Shown here piece after piece: positions 1 through 13,306 of a stretch of 64,000 bases of DNA. The stretch is from positions 7,859,260 through 7,923,259 of the forward strand of contig CM024178.1 in NCBI GenBank assembly GCA_013433145.1. The letters run 5' to 3'. This DNA is from Ascaris suum (taxonomy: Eukaryota; Nematoda; Chromadorea; Rhabditida; Ascarididae). The notes below the pieces were generated by a model that was not told the origin of the DNA, made no database searches, and worked only from the letters and a program-made list of their open reading frames with translations. The stretch's first letter is position 1, and each line of letters begins with the position of its first letter. The position numbers and the translations under genes were made by a program.

Positions 1-833
1 AAATAACTAGTATTTAGAAATAAGTAAAAAGAATTGTATAATTTAGTCATAAAATAAAAATACTAATTTAATTGTTCAAAAAAAAAAAAAAAAAATTATA
101 AATTGGAATTAAAATATTTGATGCTAAAATATTTTATAATAGAAAAATTTAACAATATAATAATATCACCAAAAAATATTGATTATTGAATATTTACGTC
201 GAATATAAAATAAATGAAAGTTTATTATGAGAACGTTGGATCTTTAGGTGATCCGTCAAATCTCTCACAAGCGCTGTTGTACTTTTCTGGTCTTATGAGG
301 CTGACTAGAAACAGCAATGATCTTATGAGGCTATCTTACTTAAAACTGCTTATGATAATTTAGGCTTTCTGACAGCTATTCGCCTATTTCGACTCCGAAT
401 AAGTGGCTGATAAGGGAATCTCCGGTCCATTCCAACATGAAAAAGAAAAAACCTGGAACACCTTTTTTTCAGGTTTAAACCGGATATTTTTATGATAGCT
501 TGTGTTTAATGTTATTGCATAGTTAATGAAAATAATTTTAATTTGAAGGTTTTTTTTTTCAATTGCTGCAATTCAATCGTTCAGGTAAAATAAAACCTCT
601 GATATATTAAAATACCTCGAAAGGTATATTGCGTTGTATTTGTTGGTTCATACGAAATAAAAACTTAGCACGATATTTTGACTATACGTTTATATATCTT
701 CCAAATAATATGACCTAATGCTCATTGGTTAGTAAATTTTCTTGTCACCCAGAAAGGAGCTTAATAAGTGAGAGTATTATGTGCATTGTTGCTTTATACC
801 GTCGCCTTACAGTAGCTCTCATAGTGACCTCCT

Positions 834-868
<35 letters not shown>

Positions 869-2400
869 TTTGAAGAATTCGTTTACCAATTTAAGAAATT
901 ATCGTATTGCGAGGTGCCGAACATTGTCGAACGGAGAATTCGCGAAAATTCGTGAAAAATTTTGCATTGTGAACAATATGCGACCGGGACGGAAAATGTG
1001 GTTTTGAAAGGGGGAGGGGAACCCATGGTTTTAGAGTTTTATATGGGCCAGTGCCATGAGGCCATGTTGCCAGACCACCCATTCCCTTATGTTTTTCGAA
1101 CATCTCTTACAATCAATTTATACTTGTGATGATTCAAATATTCAAGCGCAAAAATTAAGAAGAAAATGTTTTTCAATTTTAGTGATATTGCAATAATGAA
1201 TGAAATCTCTCAAAGTTTCATTTAATTGTGCAATCGCTCAGATAAATCAATTTTTCGTGCGCCGAGCGGTTGTATTTGAAGTTTGATGTTCTTTTATTGA
1301 AAAGCACAATTTTGTGTTTTTTAGATTTCTGTCGATGTATATTGCGGATTTAAAAACACTCCACTGATGGATTCGAAAGCCTTTTATTAGAGACCTTGAG
1401 ATGCCTCAAGGATCGTTTAGTAATGCAGACGGCAATTAAGAAAAAGCCACTGCTAATGTGGGGAGAGAAGTGCGAAGGGAGGGGTTGATGGATAGTACTT
1501 CTCATGAATGGCCTGGAATCTTCAAAGGTAGATGTATAGGTGGAGGAGGAGAGAGGACGAGGGAGTGGGTTAATATACCGGACGTACCATTTCTTTCTTC
1601 CTCCTTACGTTATAAACACTTTCCTCCTAAAAATTGCTCGAAGTTTCTTGCTTTCTGTGTTTATACGTCGATTATGGTACGTAAGAAAGCGGTTGTTGCA
1701 AATTCCTGCCCCCCCCCCCTCCCGGCCTCTCCACCCTCTTCCTCGCAAAGTGGGGAGGAAAAGAAATAATAGCCGTTAAGTTTTATCAATGCACATATTT
1801 TGCCAAGTAGTTGCTGTGCTCGTTTTATTTTGTACTCTGAGATATATGCGTCCGAACTTGAGCAATGGTTATGGTATAGGTCAACTGGTCCAAAGAGTCC
1901 ACAAAAAGGAGGGGGAATTGATATCAGATACGCAGAGATAAACGCGACACGGACAAAAGCGCCGTCTACCAAGTCCGTCATTGTTGCCTAAAATGTTAAC
2001 GAAAGAATTCTCTTGACTTTTAAGTTATGTTTATAGTGAAGTGTTTACCAACTGCATAATTTCGAAAAGAAAATCTATACAGACAAGTACTTCATACCAT
2101 TGTCTTGAACTTTATCTTGCCCACTTTTACGGTGATAAAACTGGTTCGATGTTTCAATAGAAAGGTTCATAGAAGCCGCCCGTAAGGTGAACCATCCCTT
2201 CCGTCCTTGTCCTCTCCTCCCTTCTTTCTTCCTCCGACCTTGTTCCGAGCGTATGTTGGTCATTACTCAGTTAGTTCACTGAGGTTTTTCAGTTAGCTGT
2301 TATCTAGGGTGTAGTCCTTTGTTTTGATTGCAATCACAGACTACACTGTTTTGGACGCTGTACATATATTTTTATTACATATATACAGAGACCTTAATAG
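1..2400. other. Upstream region of AHSA1, no gene recognised
   Basis: No reading frame here resembles a known protein and no convincing exon with both splice sites was seen. The stretch holds a (TTTA)n array near 832-871, a C10 tract near 1712-1721 and moderately GC-rich DNA between about 1450 and 2270. A short motif (TTATGAGGCT) occurs twice, near 293 and 324. The last part should hold the AHSA1 promoter, but no TATA box or initiator could be assigned with confidence. Confidence 0.5.
832..871. repeat. (TTTA)n microsatellite
   Basis: About nine to ten uninterrupted TTTA units are read directly from the sequence, upstream of AHSA1. Confidence 0.9.
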
Positions 2401-2407
2401 TTTGCAG
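2396..2407 (+). promoter_or_regulatory. Probable trans-splice (SL) or 5'UTR acceptor of AHSA1
   Basis: A TTTGCAG acceptor ends at 2407, only five bases before the AHSA1 ATG at 2413. In nematodes such a position usually marks spliced-leader addition. A 5'UTR intron would look the same, so the choice of SL is inference. Similar sites precede the other three genes of the window. Confidence 0.6.
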
Positions 2408-2412
2408 CTGAA

Positions 2413-5400
2413 ATGGCAAAGTGGGGTGAAGGAGATCCACGTTGGATTGTAGAAGAACGTCCTGATGCTGTCAACGTCAATAACTGGCATTGGTAAAACG
2501 CTTCAAAAACTTTGATTGTTTCTTGTTGAATCATTACAGCAACGATTCTGAATAAAATATAACGAATAAACGAGAGAAAGGAGGAGTATGTCGAGCCATA
2601 ATTTATGGATCACAAGCATTAATTGGAGGGAATTCGAATTGCAATGCAATTCATACACAAAAGCACATATGGGAGAGAGGGGGTATTAGTTGCGTGAGCA
2701 TTGTTTTCCTGCTTCTGTGAGAGGCTTAGAGGTTTGAGAATCCGTGCAAAAATTTACATATTGCCTGAAGATTGGAACAGTGCAATACCTAGAAAAGAGC
2801 TGCTATTTGCAGAGAAGGTTTTTTTGGTAGTAAGATATCCTCGAAATTTTCAACGGTAATAAAAAATAATTTACATTTTATGCAAATTTGTCTAGTGATA
2901 TGCCATATCGATGCGTCAGACTAATTGTGACTATATATAGGACCGAAAAGAATGCCACCCCATGGTCAAAAGAACGTCTCAAAGAATTATTGGAAGGTAG
3001 AACAGTCGAGAAAGGACCAATCGTTGTAAAATTTACCAATTTCAAGAAGATCGACGGTGAGGCGACTGCGAATAACCGTAAAGCGAAGCTAATTTTCCTC
3101 TTCGAGTGGAATATCGAATTGAAATTTACAGGTGAGCGATTTTCAGGTAAACTTTTTATATACGTTTTTATACCTATGTATTTATCTATTTCTGAGACGT
3201 ATCTATATGCATCTGAATATTTGTTGAGTATTTTATTGACCTAGATCCTGGACTTTTGCTGCTCAGGTCTCTTTCATAAGGAAGGAAATATAAATGTTTG
3301 CATGGTTTCTCGCCCTATCCTTGATAAATGGCGTGACCGTCGGTCTATGTTCGAAAAGATAAGTTCTAACTGTGCGGAGTGATGCCATGGTGATCAGGAT
3401 GAAACACTAACCAGAATGTCAAGTTTTTCGATGTCATATGTGATCAGGCATAATTAGCAGTCCTCCATCGACTGAATGAAACTGTAATATTTTTATTGTT
3501 ATTATTATTAGTATTAATGCTATAATTGCTATTGGTGTTTTATTATTATTGTTGTTACCAATATTATTATTGCTATAATTATCGCCACTGATGCATTATT
3601 GGTAAATAAAGTTGGCCAGGATCGAGAGGTCGAGGCCATTACTGCTAATTCTTATATTTTTCCATCCCATCTCTGTCTTTCTTATCATGGTATTCATATC
3701 ACAATTGCTTTTATTTCAGTGAAAGTAGCTGGATCAGATATCGAATATGATGGCTATATTGAAATACCAAATTTGAGTGACGAGAATGAAGCCGATGAAG
3801 TTGACGTAAGTGTTTTTTATTTGGAGCTTAGACATGGCCTGGGGGGGGGGGGGGGGAGGGGGAGGATGGAGAGTTAGAAATAGTGTTATGTTCCAAAAGA
3901 ATGAGAACCATCATCTAAAGATCTTTACTGGCAAAGGAGTCGCCAATAAAGTTTCATCTCAAACGGTACTCTCTTTTGTTGTTTTATTTTAAATTGCAGC
4001 CCTTTGAAGCCCTTTGAAGTAGTTTTTTAGTGGTTTTATTTAATTGGCATATTTATTATTTTTAATGATCTCACCGATTTATTAATTTCATTTTTAGTAA
4101 TTTCTGTTTGATGATATTTTTTGGCTCCATTCCGTCCACCCTCTTTCCCATTATCGCTTCCTCTATCTATTTGTGATGTAAGGGACCCGCCACCTTTCGG
4201 GTCACCCGATTTCCAGTGAGCACCCGGCTAACAGCACACTTATATTAGCTCCGCACACGGCAAAACAGTAACGCACCCCGACGGCACTAACCAGCCGCCC
4301 ACCGAACAGTAACACAATGACAACGAGTGGGCAGTGGCAGCCCTTATATAGCCTACTCACGGTACCACAGCGACCCTCACACGAGCATTTCACAACAATG
4401 GGCATTGTCCCACAATCACACTCGAGCTGCTGCATGGTTACCATCGAGCGGCTCAACAACAAAATCGTTACAGTGAACGTCCTCTTACAGGGTCCATGGG
4501 CTGTTATTGTTTTTGCTTTCCCAGCTGTACAAAAGTCTGTTTTAGAGAGCTGATAAGTAGATTGAAGACTCACATTGAATGGGTAGTGTAAGTGGATGAA
4601 TTGGAGGGAAAGGTGAAAACTAACTTAGCCGTTCATATTTCGATTTCAAAGTTTTATTTCAAACAATCCAACCTTTAGCCAGTAATTTCATTGAATATTC
4701 GAGGTAACGTTTCAGTGAATATTCCAGGTAACGTTATCGTTAGAGACGACGGGACCACACGATGCTGAGATTCGTCACCTCTTCAATAATGAAGTGACAG
4801 CGTTCATTCGTAAACAGATGGCCGTTTACATTCGTGAATTGAAAGAGGAATTCAGTAAGGGTCTCATATTGCCCACTGATCGTGCTAAACCACAGGTGAT
4901 CACTAAAGGAAAAAGCAATATTGCACATGCAACAGTCGATAAAAAAACTTTCCAGAATCATGTAAGTTTTTTTTTCCTGGAAATTTTTTTTTTTTTTTTT
5001 TTCAGCCGCAATTTTTCTGCTTCATAGTGATGAGGTTGGATATTTTACAAACGAGTTGAGGCATTTGTTCGATATTTTGAAACGGTTTATTGAATAGGCA
5101 GCAGTACAATATTCAAGTGTTTTGAAAATTTGACTTCCGCTAGTATAGGTTATATTTAACGAAAAGATTCTCACCGTCCTCTATCGAGTTAGGTCTGGTA
5201 ATGAGCAACCTTTGGTTTAGGTCTTGGTAGATTCGGATTTTAAAGAAGTTTGTATTAAGAATAAAGCACTGCAAAAGTGATGGTACCAGCTTAATTACCA
5301 AAAGGTTATCCTTGCTTTTAAGAACACTAGAGATTATATCGACATTGGACAAGTCTTTTGTATAATAACCATTTTAGGTGCACGTAGGTGGTCTGTGCAC

Positions 5401-8400
5401 GGGTTTTTTTTTTGGTGCGAGTAGAGTTTAGCAGCTGAAAGGTTGAGTTTCTATTAGAAAATACACCGACGTTACCATATACTATGTGAATCTAACTGCT
5501 TATTGATGTCAAAGTTGCTTTAGAACAGTGTTAGGCGTTTTCTTTGCTTCCTACCTATGTCGATTAGATGCATACCTTCATTGCCTACTTATGTAGACGG
5601 GCCATTGGGCACCTGTATGAGTGCATCCAGTTACGGTTGGGTTTACTGTTTAAAAAAGAGCAGATAAAACCGAGAAATGCGTTAGTGAAATCATCAGCGG
5701 TGTCATGGTGATTTTTTAGTGCTAAGGTAACCTGAAAGGAAAGGGTGCGAGGGGGGGGGGGGATAGGGAAGAGGACGGAGTGACGGAGGGAGATAACAGC
5801 CTTCTTCAACCGTCTTGCTTCTTATCGGCAGGAATACTAATAGGTCCGTTCCTAGTTGCTCATCCTGTTTTTCTCCGATGAGAGTAACAGCTGGTAGGGT
5901 TTTGTGTGCATTTTTTTCTAAACTAACGACTAAACTCTTCGAAATGGGATCTAAGTCTATGCAGCAGTTAAGGATGTCTTCCATGAGTTGTTTTTAAGCA
6001 ACGAATTTTGATCATTTGTTGTCGTCAGTTACGCTTTAGATTGACGAAAAGATGGGGTTAAAGGGTGACGCAGCAGGGCGTGTTTTGATGGCGTTGGAAG
6101 GGATCTATAAGAGTATTGATCAGAGGAACGATGATGTGATAGACGATAGCCGTTTCGAGGGATATAGGACATCAGATATGCAGATCGAGATCGCTGCACT
6201 AGCTTTCGCTTGAATAACCTGATTATAGCAAATAGGATTGTTTTGATCGCATGTTTATGATGTTTTATGACAGCTATTTTGATCTTTCCGGTGCCGAAAT
6301 CCGGACCGATTGCTGCGGTGAGAGATTGGAGATTCGGTGATGCGCTGATTGTATAAACTCCCGATTCGATGATTGCGATTGTGGTATAGTTGGCGAGGGG
6401 CTAGTTGATTTGGTCTCTGCCATTTTGGCCGTAACTGAAAAGTGAAATAGCGGACGGTTTTTCCACTTAATACTGTACAATGCGAGGATGACGGAGATAC
6501 TTTTATGCAATTCTTATCGGTAATAACGATGAATTTTTTTAACGCGATGATGCTTTTAGGTGGTTACATCAAGCAAAAAGGAGATTGCAACCTCTCATAC
6601 AGCCGGTAATTTTTCAATTCTTTGTGATTTTAAAATATCGTTGTTTAGAAGTTTGGTATCCATTTCGCTTAAATAATAAATTCCAAATATTTCAGGAGTA
6701 GCAGTAATGAGTAAAAGTGTTTCAGTGGAGAATTTAAAGTACCGTTGAATGGGAAGATATTGGCTTTAGCATTAGAGTTTTGCTTGAAGATGAAGTTACT
6801 TGATATTTCGAGAACCACTTCTTATTAAGTTGGCATAGTGACCAGTTCTCGGTAGGTGAGTGCACGCACTTTGACTTTTAATAATCGATGAGGTGGTCAA
6901 CCGTTTGAAGATGTCCTTCTGAAAATTTTCTTAACAATTATTTGCATAAACGTTATTTTGAATTTGAATATAATAAGAAGTTTTGACGTTTGATCTGTCA
7001 TTCGGTCACTCGTGTTATGTGACATTTGCGCCGTGACCATATCTTTCTTCATGTTATTAAGCTTAAGATGCGAATATCGATAACTGTAGCGCGAAGTAAA
7101 CTTGGGTTAATGAGAGTAGCATGTTCATTATTACCTATAATGAATGTTATTGCAGCGGGAGATGTTGAAGTGAAGTCCATTTCGTTGTCAGAGAACTTTA
7201 AAGTGCAACCCGATCGACTCTGGGAAGTTCTGACTGACCTTGAGGTTATTCACTTGTTTTCTTACTTGAGGTCACCAGTCGGTTTGTTGTTTGACGTCAC
7301 TCACTAGTTTGTTACCTGAGGTCATTCATTCATCTGTTACTTGAGAATTCTGTAACTTGTAGAGCACTATGAGCATGATATAACGAAGCAATAGAGTTCT
7401 GCAGTAAATCCTCAAAGCACATTAAGAACGTGGTGGCTGTGTTAAGGTCGAGAGGAATCGTTGCAGCATAATGCGTTGCGAATTCGTAGTTGATCTGTTT
7501 TATTGCGTCGTTCATATTCCACGATTGGTTAGATGAGTTATAGCGTGATATTTTAAGCGGCCGGTCGCAGAAGTATGATAAGTAATCTGTGAAGTCCAGA
7601 GTAGCGACCAGAGAAGATGGAGTGCATTCGTCGAAAAAGAAGAGGGGTCTTAATTTTAAGAGGATGTTGGATGACTACTGTGAAAAACGAGCAGTAGTAG
7701 GAGGTCTGCCCGAGCATGAAGGCAAATACTTGATTTTTTGGGACTTCATAATGTTTTAGTGCGGAGATAAAATACATGACAAAATTGGTTTATAGGTTAC
7801 TTGTTGATGACGATATTAAATGAACATTACGTTGGGTACTCTTCGAACATTTTCGTCATATCTTTACAGAGGTGTATGCTGCATTGTTGTTATTTGTATG
7901 TTATGGTCTGGAAATGAGAGAAGATTTCAATATTTAATACAGGAAACATGATGAAAAGTTATAATAAGGCCTGAAAAATGTTCAACTCCGTGAAAGATTA
8001 CCTCAGGTCCATCGTCGGTACGCAATTCTCCACAAGCTTGATCCGATACTATTATATTTATTGCAGTTAGTGAAGAAGTGGTCGAATGGTAATGCTCATT
8101 TTGATCTCCGTCCGGATGGTGAATTCGCGTTATTCAATTCGATGGTCACCGGATCGTTCCTTCGTATTGTGAGTTTCGAGTTTATTTTATCTTCTTGAAG
8201 TTAATTTGCTGAAAAATATAACAGATGATACCTTAACAGCAAGTTTTCGAAATTAAAATCACTTCCTACATGTCATCATTAAAGGTGGGGGATTAAATTT
8301 TTGTTCTTGTGCAATAGAATCTTATGGGATTAGCGATCCTTATTTGAGCCTCTTTAAGTTGAGTTTTTTTCGAGCACATGCCGTAATTTATTCCTTATTT

Positions 8401-9839
8401 GGTAGTTTTCGCCTTTCCATTCTTACGCTTAAATAAGGGTGTTAATTGTTTGCTTATAAGAGCATTACATGGTGCAAACATTTCGGGGGACCATCAGCTA
8501 AGCCTTGAATCCGATTAAGAGGGCGGACGAGACTCGAGAAGAAGTTGTATGAGCTTGATGGACCACCACGGTCAGAAGAGAGAGGGAATGGGAGTCTTAC
8601 AAGTTGAGGAGTTCTCAAGCGGAGCTGGCACCTACTGCATACGTAAACCTTTGCGTAGATATATTACCGAGGCGAGAGACTGAAGAAGGAAATTTTATAT
8701 TTTGTCAGTTGTTTAGAACGATACATGGCAACGATTGAGGTGTGTTCGAAGTTTGATACTCTGGGTTATCATGTTGTTTTTTTTTAATCCAGTAGTTCCT
8801 CTTTGTGCATATCATTATGTGGAGAGAGGGGGGGGGGGGGACAGAGAGAGAGAAAGATTTGGTTTTGTGTCGTTTGTTTACAAGTCTTGCTGTTCGCCGA
8901 AGAGTAGCGAATGTTTTGACCGACCGTTGTGTCAAATTCAAGGGGTTTGTGCCAAAATTGATAAATATTTGTTAACGAACTCTATGTATATTACTATAGA
9001 TCTCTGTAAAGATGCAGCTATCAATATTGGCCATATTCTTTGCCTTACCATTCGGTTTGTAGACTATTGTGCTCATCATAACGAAATCGGGTGGTTAAAA
9101 ATGAGATCCCCTATTCGATTGAATGGTTCTTCAAAAAAAAAAAAATCTAATCAGCTCCTTTTGGAGGAACCGATCATTGCTTTCGAAATTTGTAGCTGAG
9201 CATACTTGCAGGAGCAAAACAAAGAGCTTGATATGAAGTGGCGTTTGAAGAGCTATCCTTCTGAACATTATGCGAATGTACGCTTCATTCTTGAAGATGA
9301 GGTGAGTGGAAAATTTCTGACGATTTTTTCCCTAAGCAAGATGGATGATTCCATAGGTGATAAAAGTTTCGTGATATAGTTTATTGAAATTAACCGCCGA
9401 TATTGTTGTTATTGGGGTAGCGATTTTTGCGTAGAGGGATGTGTCTAGATTCTCTAAGGTAAAGAATTTATTCTTTTTATATAATCTGCCGGGGTGTTTT
9501 TCAGCTTTTTTTTTAAATTCTCTTTTGTTTCCAGGTTTTTTTTTCTCAATTCTCTTTTCCTATTATTGTGAATGTTTTGATTGACTTCTTGTAGCGGGTT
9601 TATTTTCATTAATTATTTTTCATAAATTATTAGAATTTTAAGGTTTGAAAGGATGTGATATTTTTTTAATAGATAAGATACTTATAATTGTGGAATTTTT
9701 CTAGGGTGATAGCACGAAGTTGAACGTTGAAGCTAGCGGTGTACCATGTGCGCAAGCTGATGATACCGAGAACGGCATTCGTCGATTCTACCTTCAAAGC
9801 ATTAGCAGGACGTTCGGTTTTGGTGCACACATCTTCTGA
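2413..9839 (+). CDS. AHSA1: Activator of 90 kDa heat shock protein ATPase (AHSA1), 9 exons
   Basis: This cytosolic co-chaperone binds the middle domain of Hsp90 and stimulates its ATPase. The exons are 2413-2492, 2941-3131, 3720-3805, 4746-4961, 6560-6605, 7156-7244, 8067-8168, 9212-9301 and 9705-9839. All have GT..AG borders and consistent phase, and join to 1035 nt (344 aa; the human protein has 338). The start is the first ATG after a TTTGCAG acceptor and opens MAKWGEGDPRWIVEER followed by NVNNWHW, the signature N-terminus of the family. The N-terminal Aha1 domain covers roughly residues 28-160 (IEIPNLSDENEADEVD is visible). A linker leads to the START-like C-terminal AHSA1 domain from about residue 209 (LWEVLTDLE, NSMVTGSFLRI, MKWRLKSYPSEHYANV), which ends RTFGFGAHIF, close to the usual terminus. 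No residue loss or frameshift was seen. Identification is from memory of the family and is secure. Confidence 0.96.
3841..3856 (+). repeat. Poly(G) tract, G16, in AHSA1 intron 3
   Basis: Sixteen consecutive G are followed by further short G runs (3858-3866), 36 bases after the exon 3 donor. The tract could form a G-quadruplex in DNA or pre-mRNA. It is one of many G/C homopolymers in the window. Confidence 0.9.
4155..4560. other. GC-rich island in AHSA1 intron 3, possible transposon or solo-LTR fragment
   Basis: This roughly 400-base block is far richer in G and C than the intron around it. It holds a TATATA box near 4345 and many short CACA/GCAC motifs. A 123-codon frame is open on the minus strand, but its peptide is not recognised and is probably chance. 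The block could be a mobile-element remnant such as a solo LTR, or an intronic enhancer. Target-site duplications and clear TG..CA ends could not be established. Confidence 0.35.
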
Positions 9840-12800
9840 ATATCGAAGCTTGAAATGAGCTTTGTGCTTGCACTGGTAAACTCAATCTCGATCATGATAT
9901 TCCTTCACCACAGGTGTAAAAGTCATCCTCTAATAGATGAATTCCAGTATGTGAAAGTCCTTGCAAGAGGGAATTATTATGGCTGCAAAGGCATAAGTTA
10001 ATGGGTGTCCATCCCTTAGTGGTACCGATGAATGAAGGGAAGAGGGGGGTAGTGAATGGTTCGGCTAAATGTTGTGGAAGAGGAGGGAATAGTGAATATC
10101 TGGGCCGAATGTCTTAGGAGGGGTGGGAAGTGGAGGCGAGCGGTGAATAGTTGGGCTGAATGTTTTATTAGTGTAAGAGTTTGATGCGTTGACAGTGTTT
10201 CTGATAGGCTTGATTGGGTTGCTATGCAAGAAATCTACGCAAAAATTATTTGGAGCTTCACTGTTGAGCGCTGATCTAATAGTTTGACGGTGGAGAGATT
10301 TGTGTGCTTCGATTATTTACTACTTGCTGAACGTTTCTTCTTCCCCCATCCTCCTTCACGTTTCCCCCGTCCTTCCCTTCCCCCTCCCCCTCCCCCCGCC
10401 TGATGTTCCACATATATTCGTGAACTGTTTGCTTTTTTCTTTTTTCTGCTATGATGGCATTCAATCACGCAAATTTGTTGAATTTCCGGAAATAAATGAA
10501 TGTTTGTGGACTGTTGTGTTTTTTATAATTGTCGTATTGTCATTCCTTTTTTTCATGGAACTGACTTCAGTATTATTGAAGGATGAAGAGGTTTTTTTGG
10601 AAATTCAATTCTCCTTAGTTGAACGAATTTATATAAAATGTTGAGATATATAATGTTCACCTGAAAAGTGGTCAATTTTGGTGTATGCTTGTTATATTCA
10701 AATTTATATTTTGCGCAGTAGTTGCTCGAAGTTGTTGCATAACTGCTATAATTTCATAGTGAATCGCCGATAAACACATTTATTTAAGGCTTTTCGAAAT
10801 TGGAAGATACAGAGGGGGGGGGTTCTATTTTTTATGTTTATGGTGTAAAAAATATTGAAAATATTTTTACTTCTACTTAGATAATTAGGTGGAATATTTT
10901 CTTGTAAAGTAGTATGGAAGTGAATTGTTACAAGTTCATTCGATGGAATTTTCATCTCTTAGTGGTTATTTTCGATGAGTTAGCTAGCTAGAACAATTGA
11001 CGTAATTCCTTTAAAATTTAACTGTCGGTTTTTTGCAGTCGACCATCAGTCCATTGTTTTTTTTAAATTGTTATGGGAAATTTGCAAATTTAAATGCGTT
11101 GCAAAAATATTGAGTGGAGAAAATAGAGAATTGCCACAATATGCGATTATTGCTCTACGATCAACACGTTATGTAAAAATTCAAAAAAAAAATGAAAAAA
11201 CATGCTAAGGGTAGGGGGATAGTTACGATGTGCGATTTTGCATTTTGCTTGCCTGATGAATCAGTTTTCCGGTTTGCTGATTAGGAAAACCCAATATCCG
11301 GAATGCTGGAAAGCTTCATATTTTCTCTAGTTCGGCGATCGTTCATAAAAGTCTTCATAAGACCTGTAATCGTTAACGCAGCATTTATTTTGATCTTTGT
11401 TACTTTTAGAATTTAAACTAACCTTTGAAATCCAACGAAAGACCTTAAATAAGAGTTAAGGCGATGTAAATTTTATGTCACATTTAAGTATCAATAAGTC
11501 ATTTTCGAGTTGCTGGATCAACATGAAATGCGACGGAAGTCGGCTTGCAATGTATATCCTATCGTTTGCAGCAATGGTTCGCAGATTAAAATTATCATTG
11601 AAACGGACGTGCGCCGTGGTTATCGAATTTAGAGTAAGAGACAGGTAAACAAATGTGCGCGCAAACATACCTGATCAAAAACGTGTGACAACAAGAAAAA
11701 CAAGAACGTTGAACAAACAAGTGGCATCCGCGCTGCACAGGTAGCAAATTGCTATGATGGTTTCAGGAAAGAATGAAAGTGGAGTGCATGTGAAGAAATA
11801 GTGAGTAGTAACCATTTGAGGAGCTAAAGTTTGTTGCAAGTGGTTAGCTTCTTTGACAATTGCGCCGCCAGGCGTTCCGTGTAAAATGTAGGAATAGCGT
11901 TAGAAAATCAAGAGATATATTCAAGAAATAGACTGAGCATGGATGTATGGCATAGACAGAAAAAAATAATAAATTGATGACTAAAGCGAAGAAAAATTTT
12001 AATGCAAACTATAATAATAGAAGAAAAAAATCCATTTTTTAATCGCATATGTAAATTTAACAAAAAAAAAGGGAAGAAACCATAATGCATATGAGTATAG
12101 CAGCAAAAATAAGAGCGGAACTAGCCGGAAATCATCGGATTGGAATTAAAGATGCGATCAAAATAAATAAATAGAGGGAAAATAAATAAGTGGGGGATTC
12201 ATTGAATCAAATAAGTGCTCCTTCTTAAGTCAAATAATTCGAGACGAATTATGAACGTTCGACCATATTTTAAGGCTCATAGATTGAACACGTTGAAATT
12301 CTTTATATAACCAGAACAAAACTTCAAAAGCATTTCCTTTTGAAAAAAAAAATCTAAGGTTAGAAGTTTTAGTGAATAGGTGTGGTATCCATCGGCTAAG
12401 ATAGTGGCAACGATAAAGAGATGAAATAATAAATAGAATAAAATATGCAAATTGACCTCCAACATTCCCATAATGGATTTTGAATTTGGCGCTCATACTT
12501 TTATCACTAAATCGCAACTCTATATGCAGTAGGTATGGCACTCTTAACCGCACAATATGCGTTTTTCAACTCAACGATAAGGGAATGTCGTGGAGTCCTT
12601 GCAATGATCTTTGACCTTGTGTGTTTTTTTAGCACCGCTTCATTTCTATACGTCTGTGAACGCGAATGCAGTGGGTGTTGTTGTTACCTCCAGTCGACCG
12701 GCAATATTATCTATTCAATAAAAACCATTGATATTATTAGTTGAAGGAACATTTTTTCATGGACAATATTCTAAAGTGGTTCGTTTTATATTCTTTATAT

Positions 12801-13306
12801 TCTTTAAATATCATTTGAAAATCTTTTCAGTAAATCTTATATAATGTTGCTTTTAGGCCGGTTTTTTTATTTGTTTTTTTTTTTAATAATTATCTATTGT
12901 TTTTACAAAGTATTTTTATTGAGTATTTTTGGTGATTTAGTTTAATTTTTTTTCATTGTTTTATTTAATATTATTATAATATTTATTTTTACACTATTTT
13001 ATTACTCACTCTTATGTAATTATTGATGACTATAAAATTTATGTTTTAACTATTCCATGGAAGGTATTAATGGCGAGAGACGATTGACTGCATTCTGCAT
13101 TACTTTCACTGCAGTTATTCGCTAACATGGTGTTGCCTAATAGAATGTGTCATTTTACTGCTTTACTTAATGATATTCAAATACTATAATATACTGCACT
13201 ATCTATATATTTATATTTATATTTATTTATTTTTGTTTATTTATTTATTTTTTCATCCGAATTTGTTGCATAGATTTGTTTACAGGTAATTGAACTAACG
13301 TCTAAA
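9840..13306. other. Intergenic region between AHSA1 and MPST
   Basis: No exon was recognised here. An AATAAA at 10491-10496 is the first clear poly(A) signal after the AHSA1 stop, though some 650 bases away. Pyrimidine-rich DNA lies near 10340-10400, and AT-rich low-complexity DNA fills 12750-13260. The more than 3 kb spacing argues against a conventional nematode operon linking the two genes. Confidence 0.55.
13274..13285 (+). promoter_or_regulatory. Probable trans-splice (SL) acceptor of the MPST gene
   Basis: A pyrimidine-rich TTTGTTTACAG acceptor ends at 13285, 21 bases before the ATG at 13307. This supports 13307 as the translation start. Spliced-leader use rather than an ordinary 5'UTR intron is inference. 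Confidence 0.5.

Noticed and set aside
4202..4573. 123-codon minus-strand frame in AHSA1 intron 3
   Set aside because: The frame is explained by the GC-rich composition of the island; the peptide is not recognised and has no splice context.
8735..9199. 154-codon plus-strand open frame
   Set aside because: It lies entirely within AHSA1 intron 7, crosses a poly(G) and GAGA tract and a poly(A) run, and has no recognisable content.
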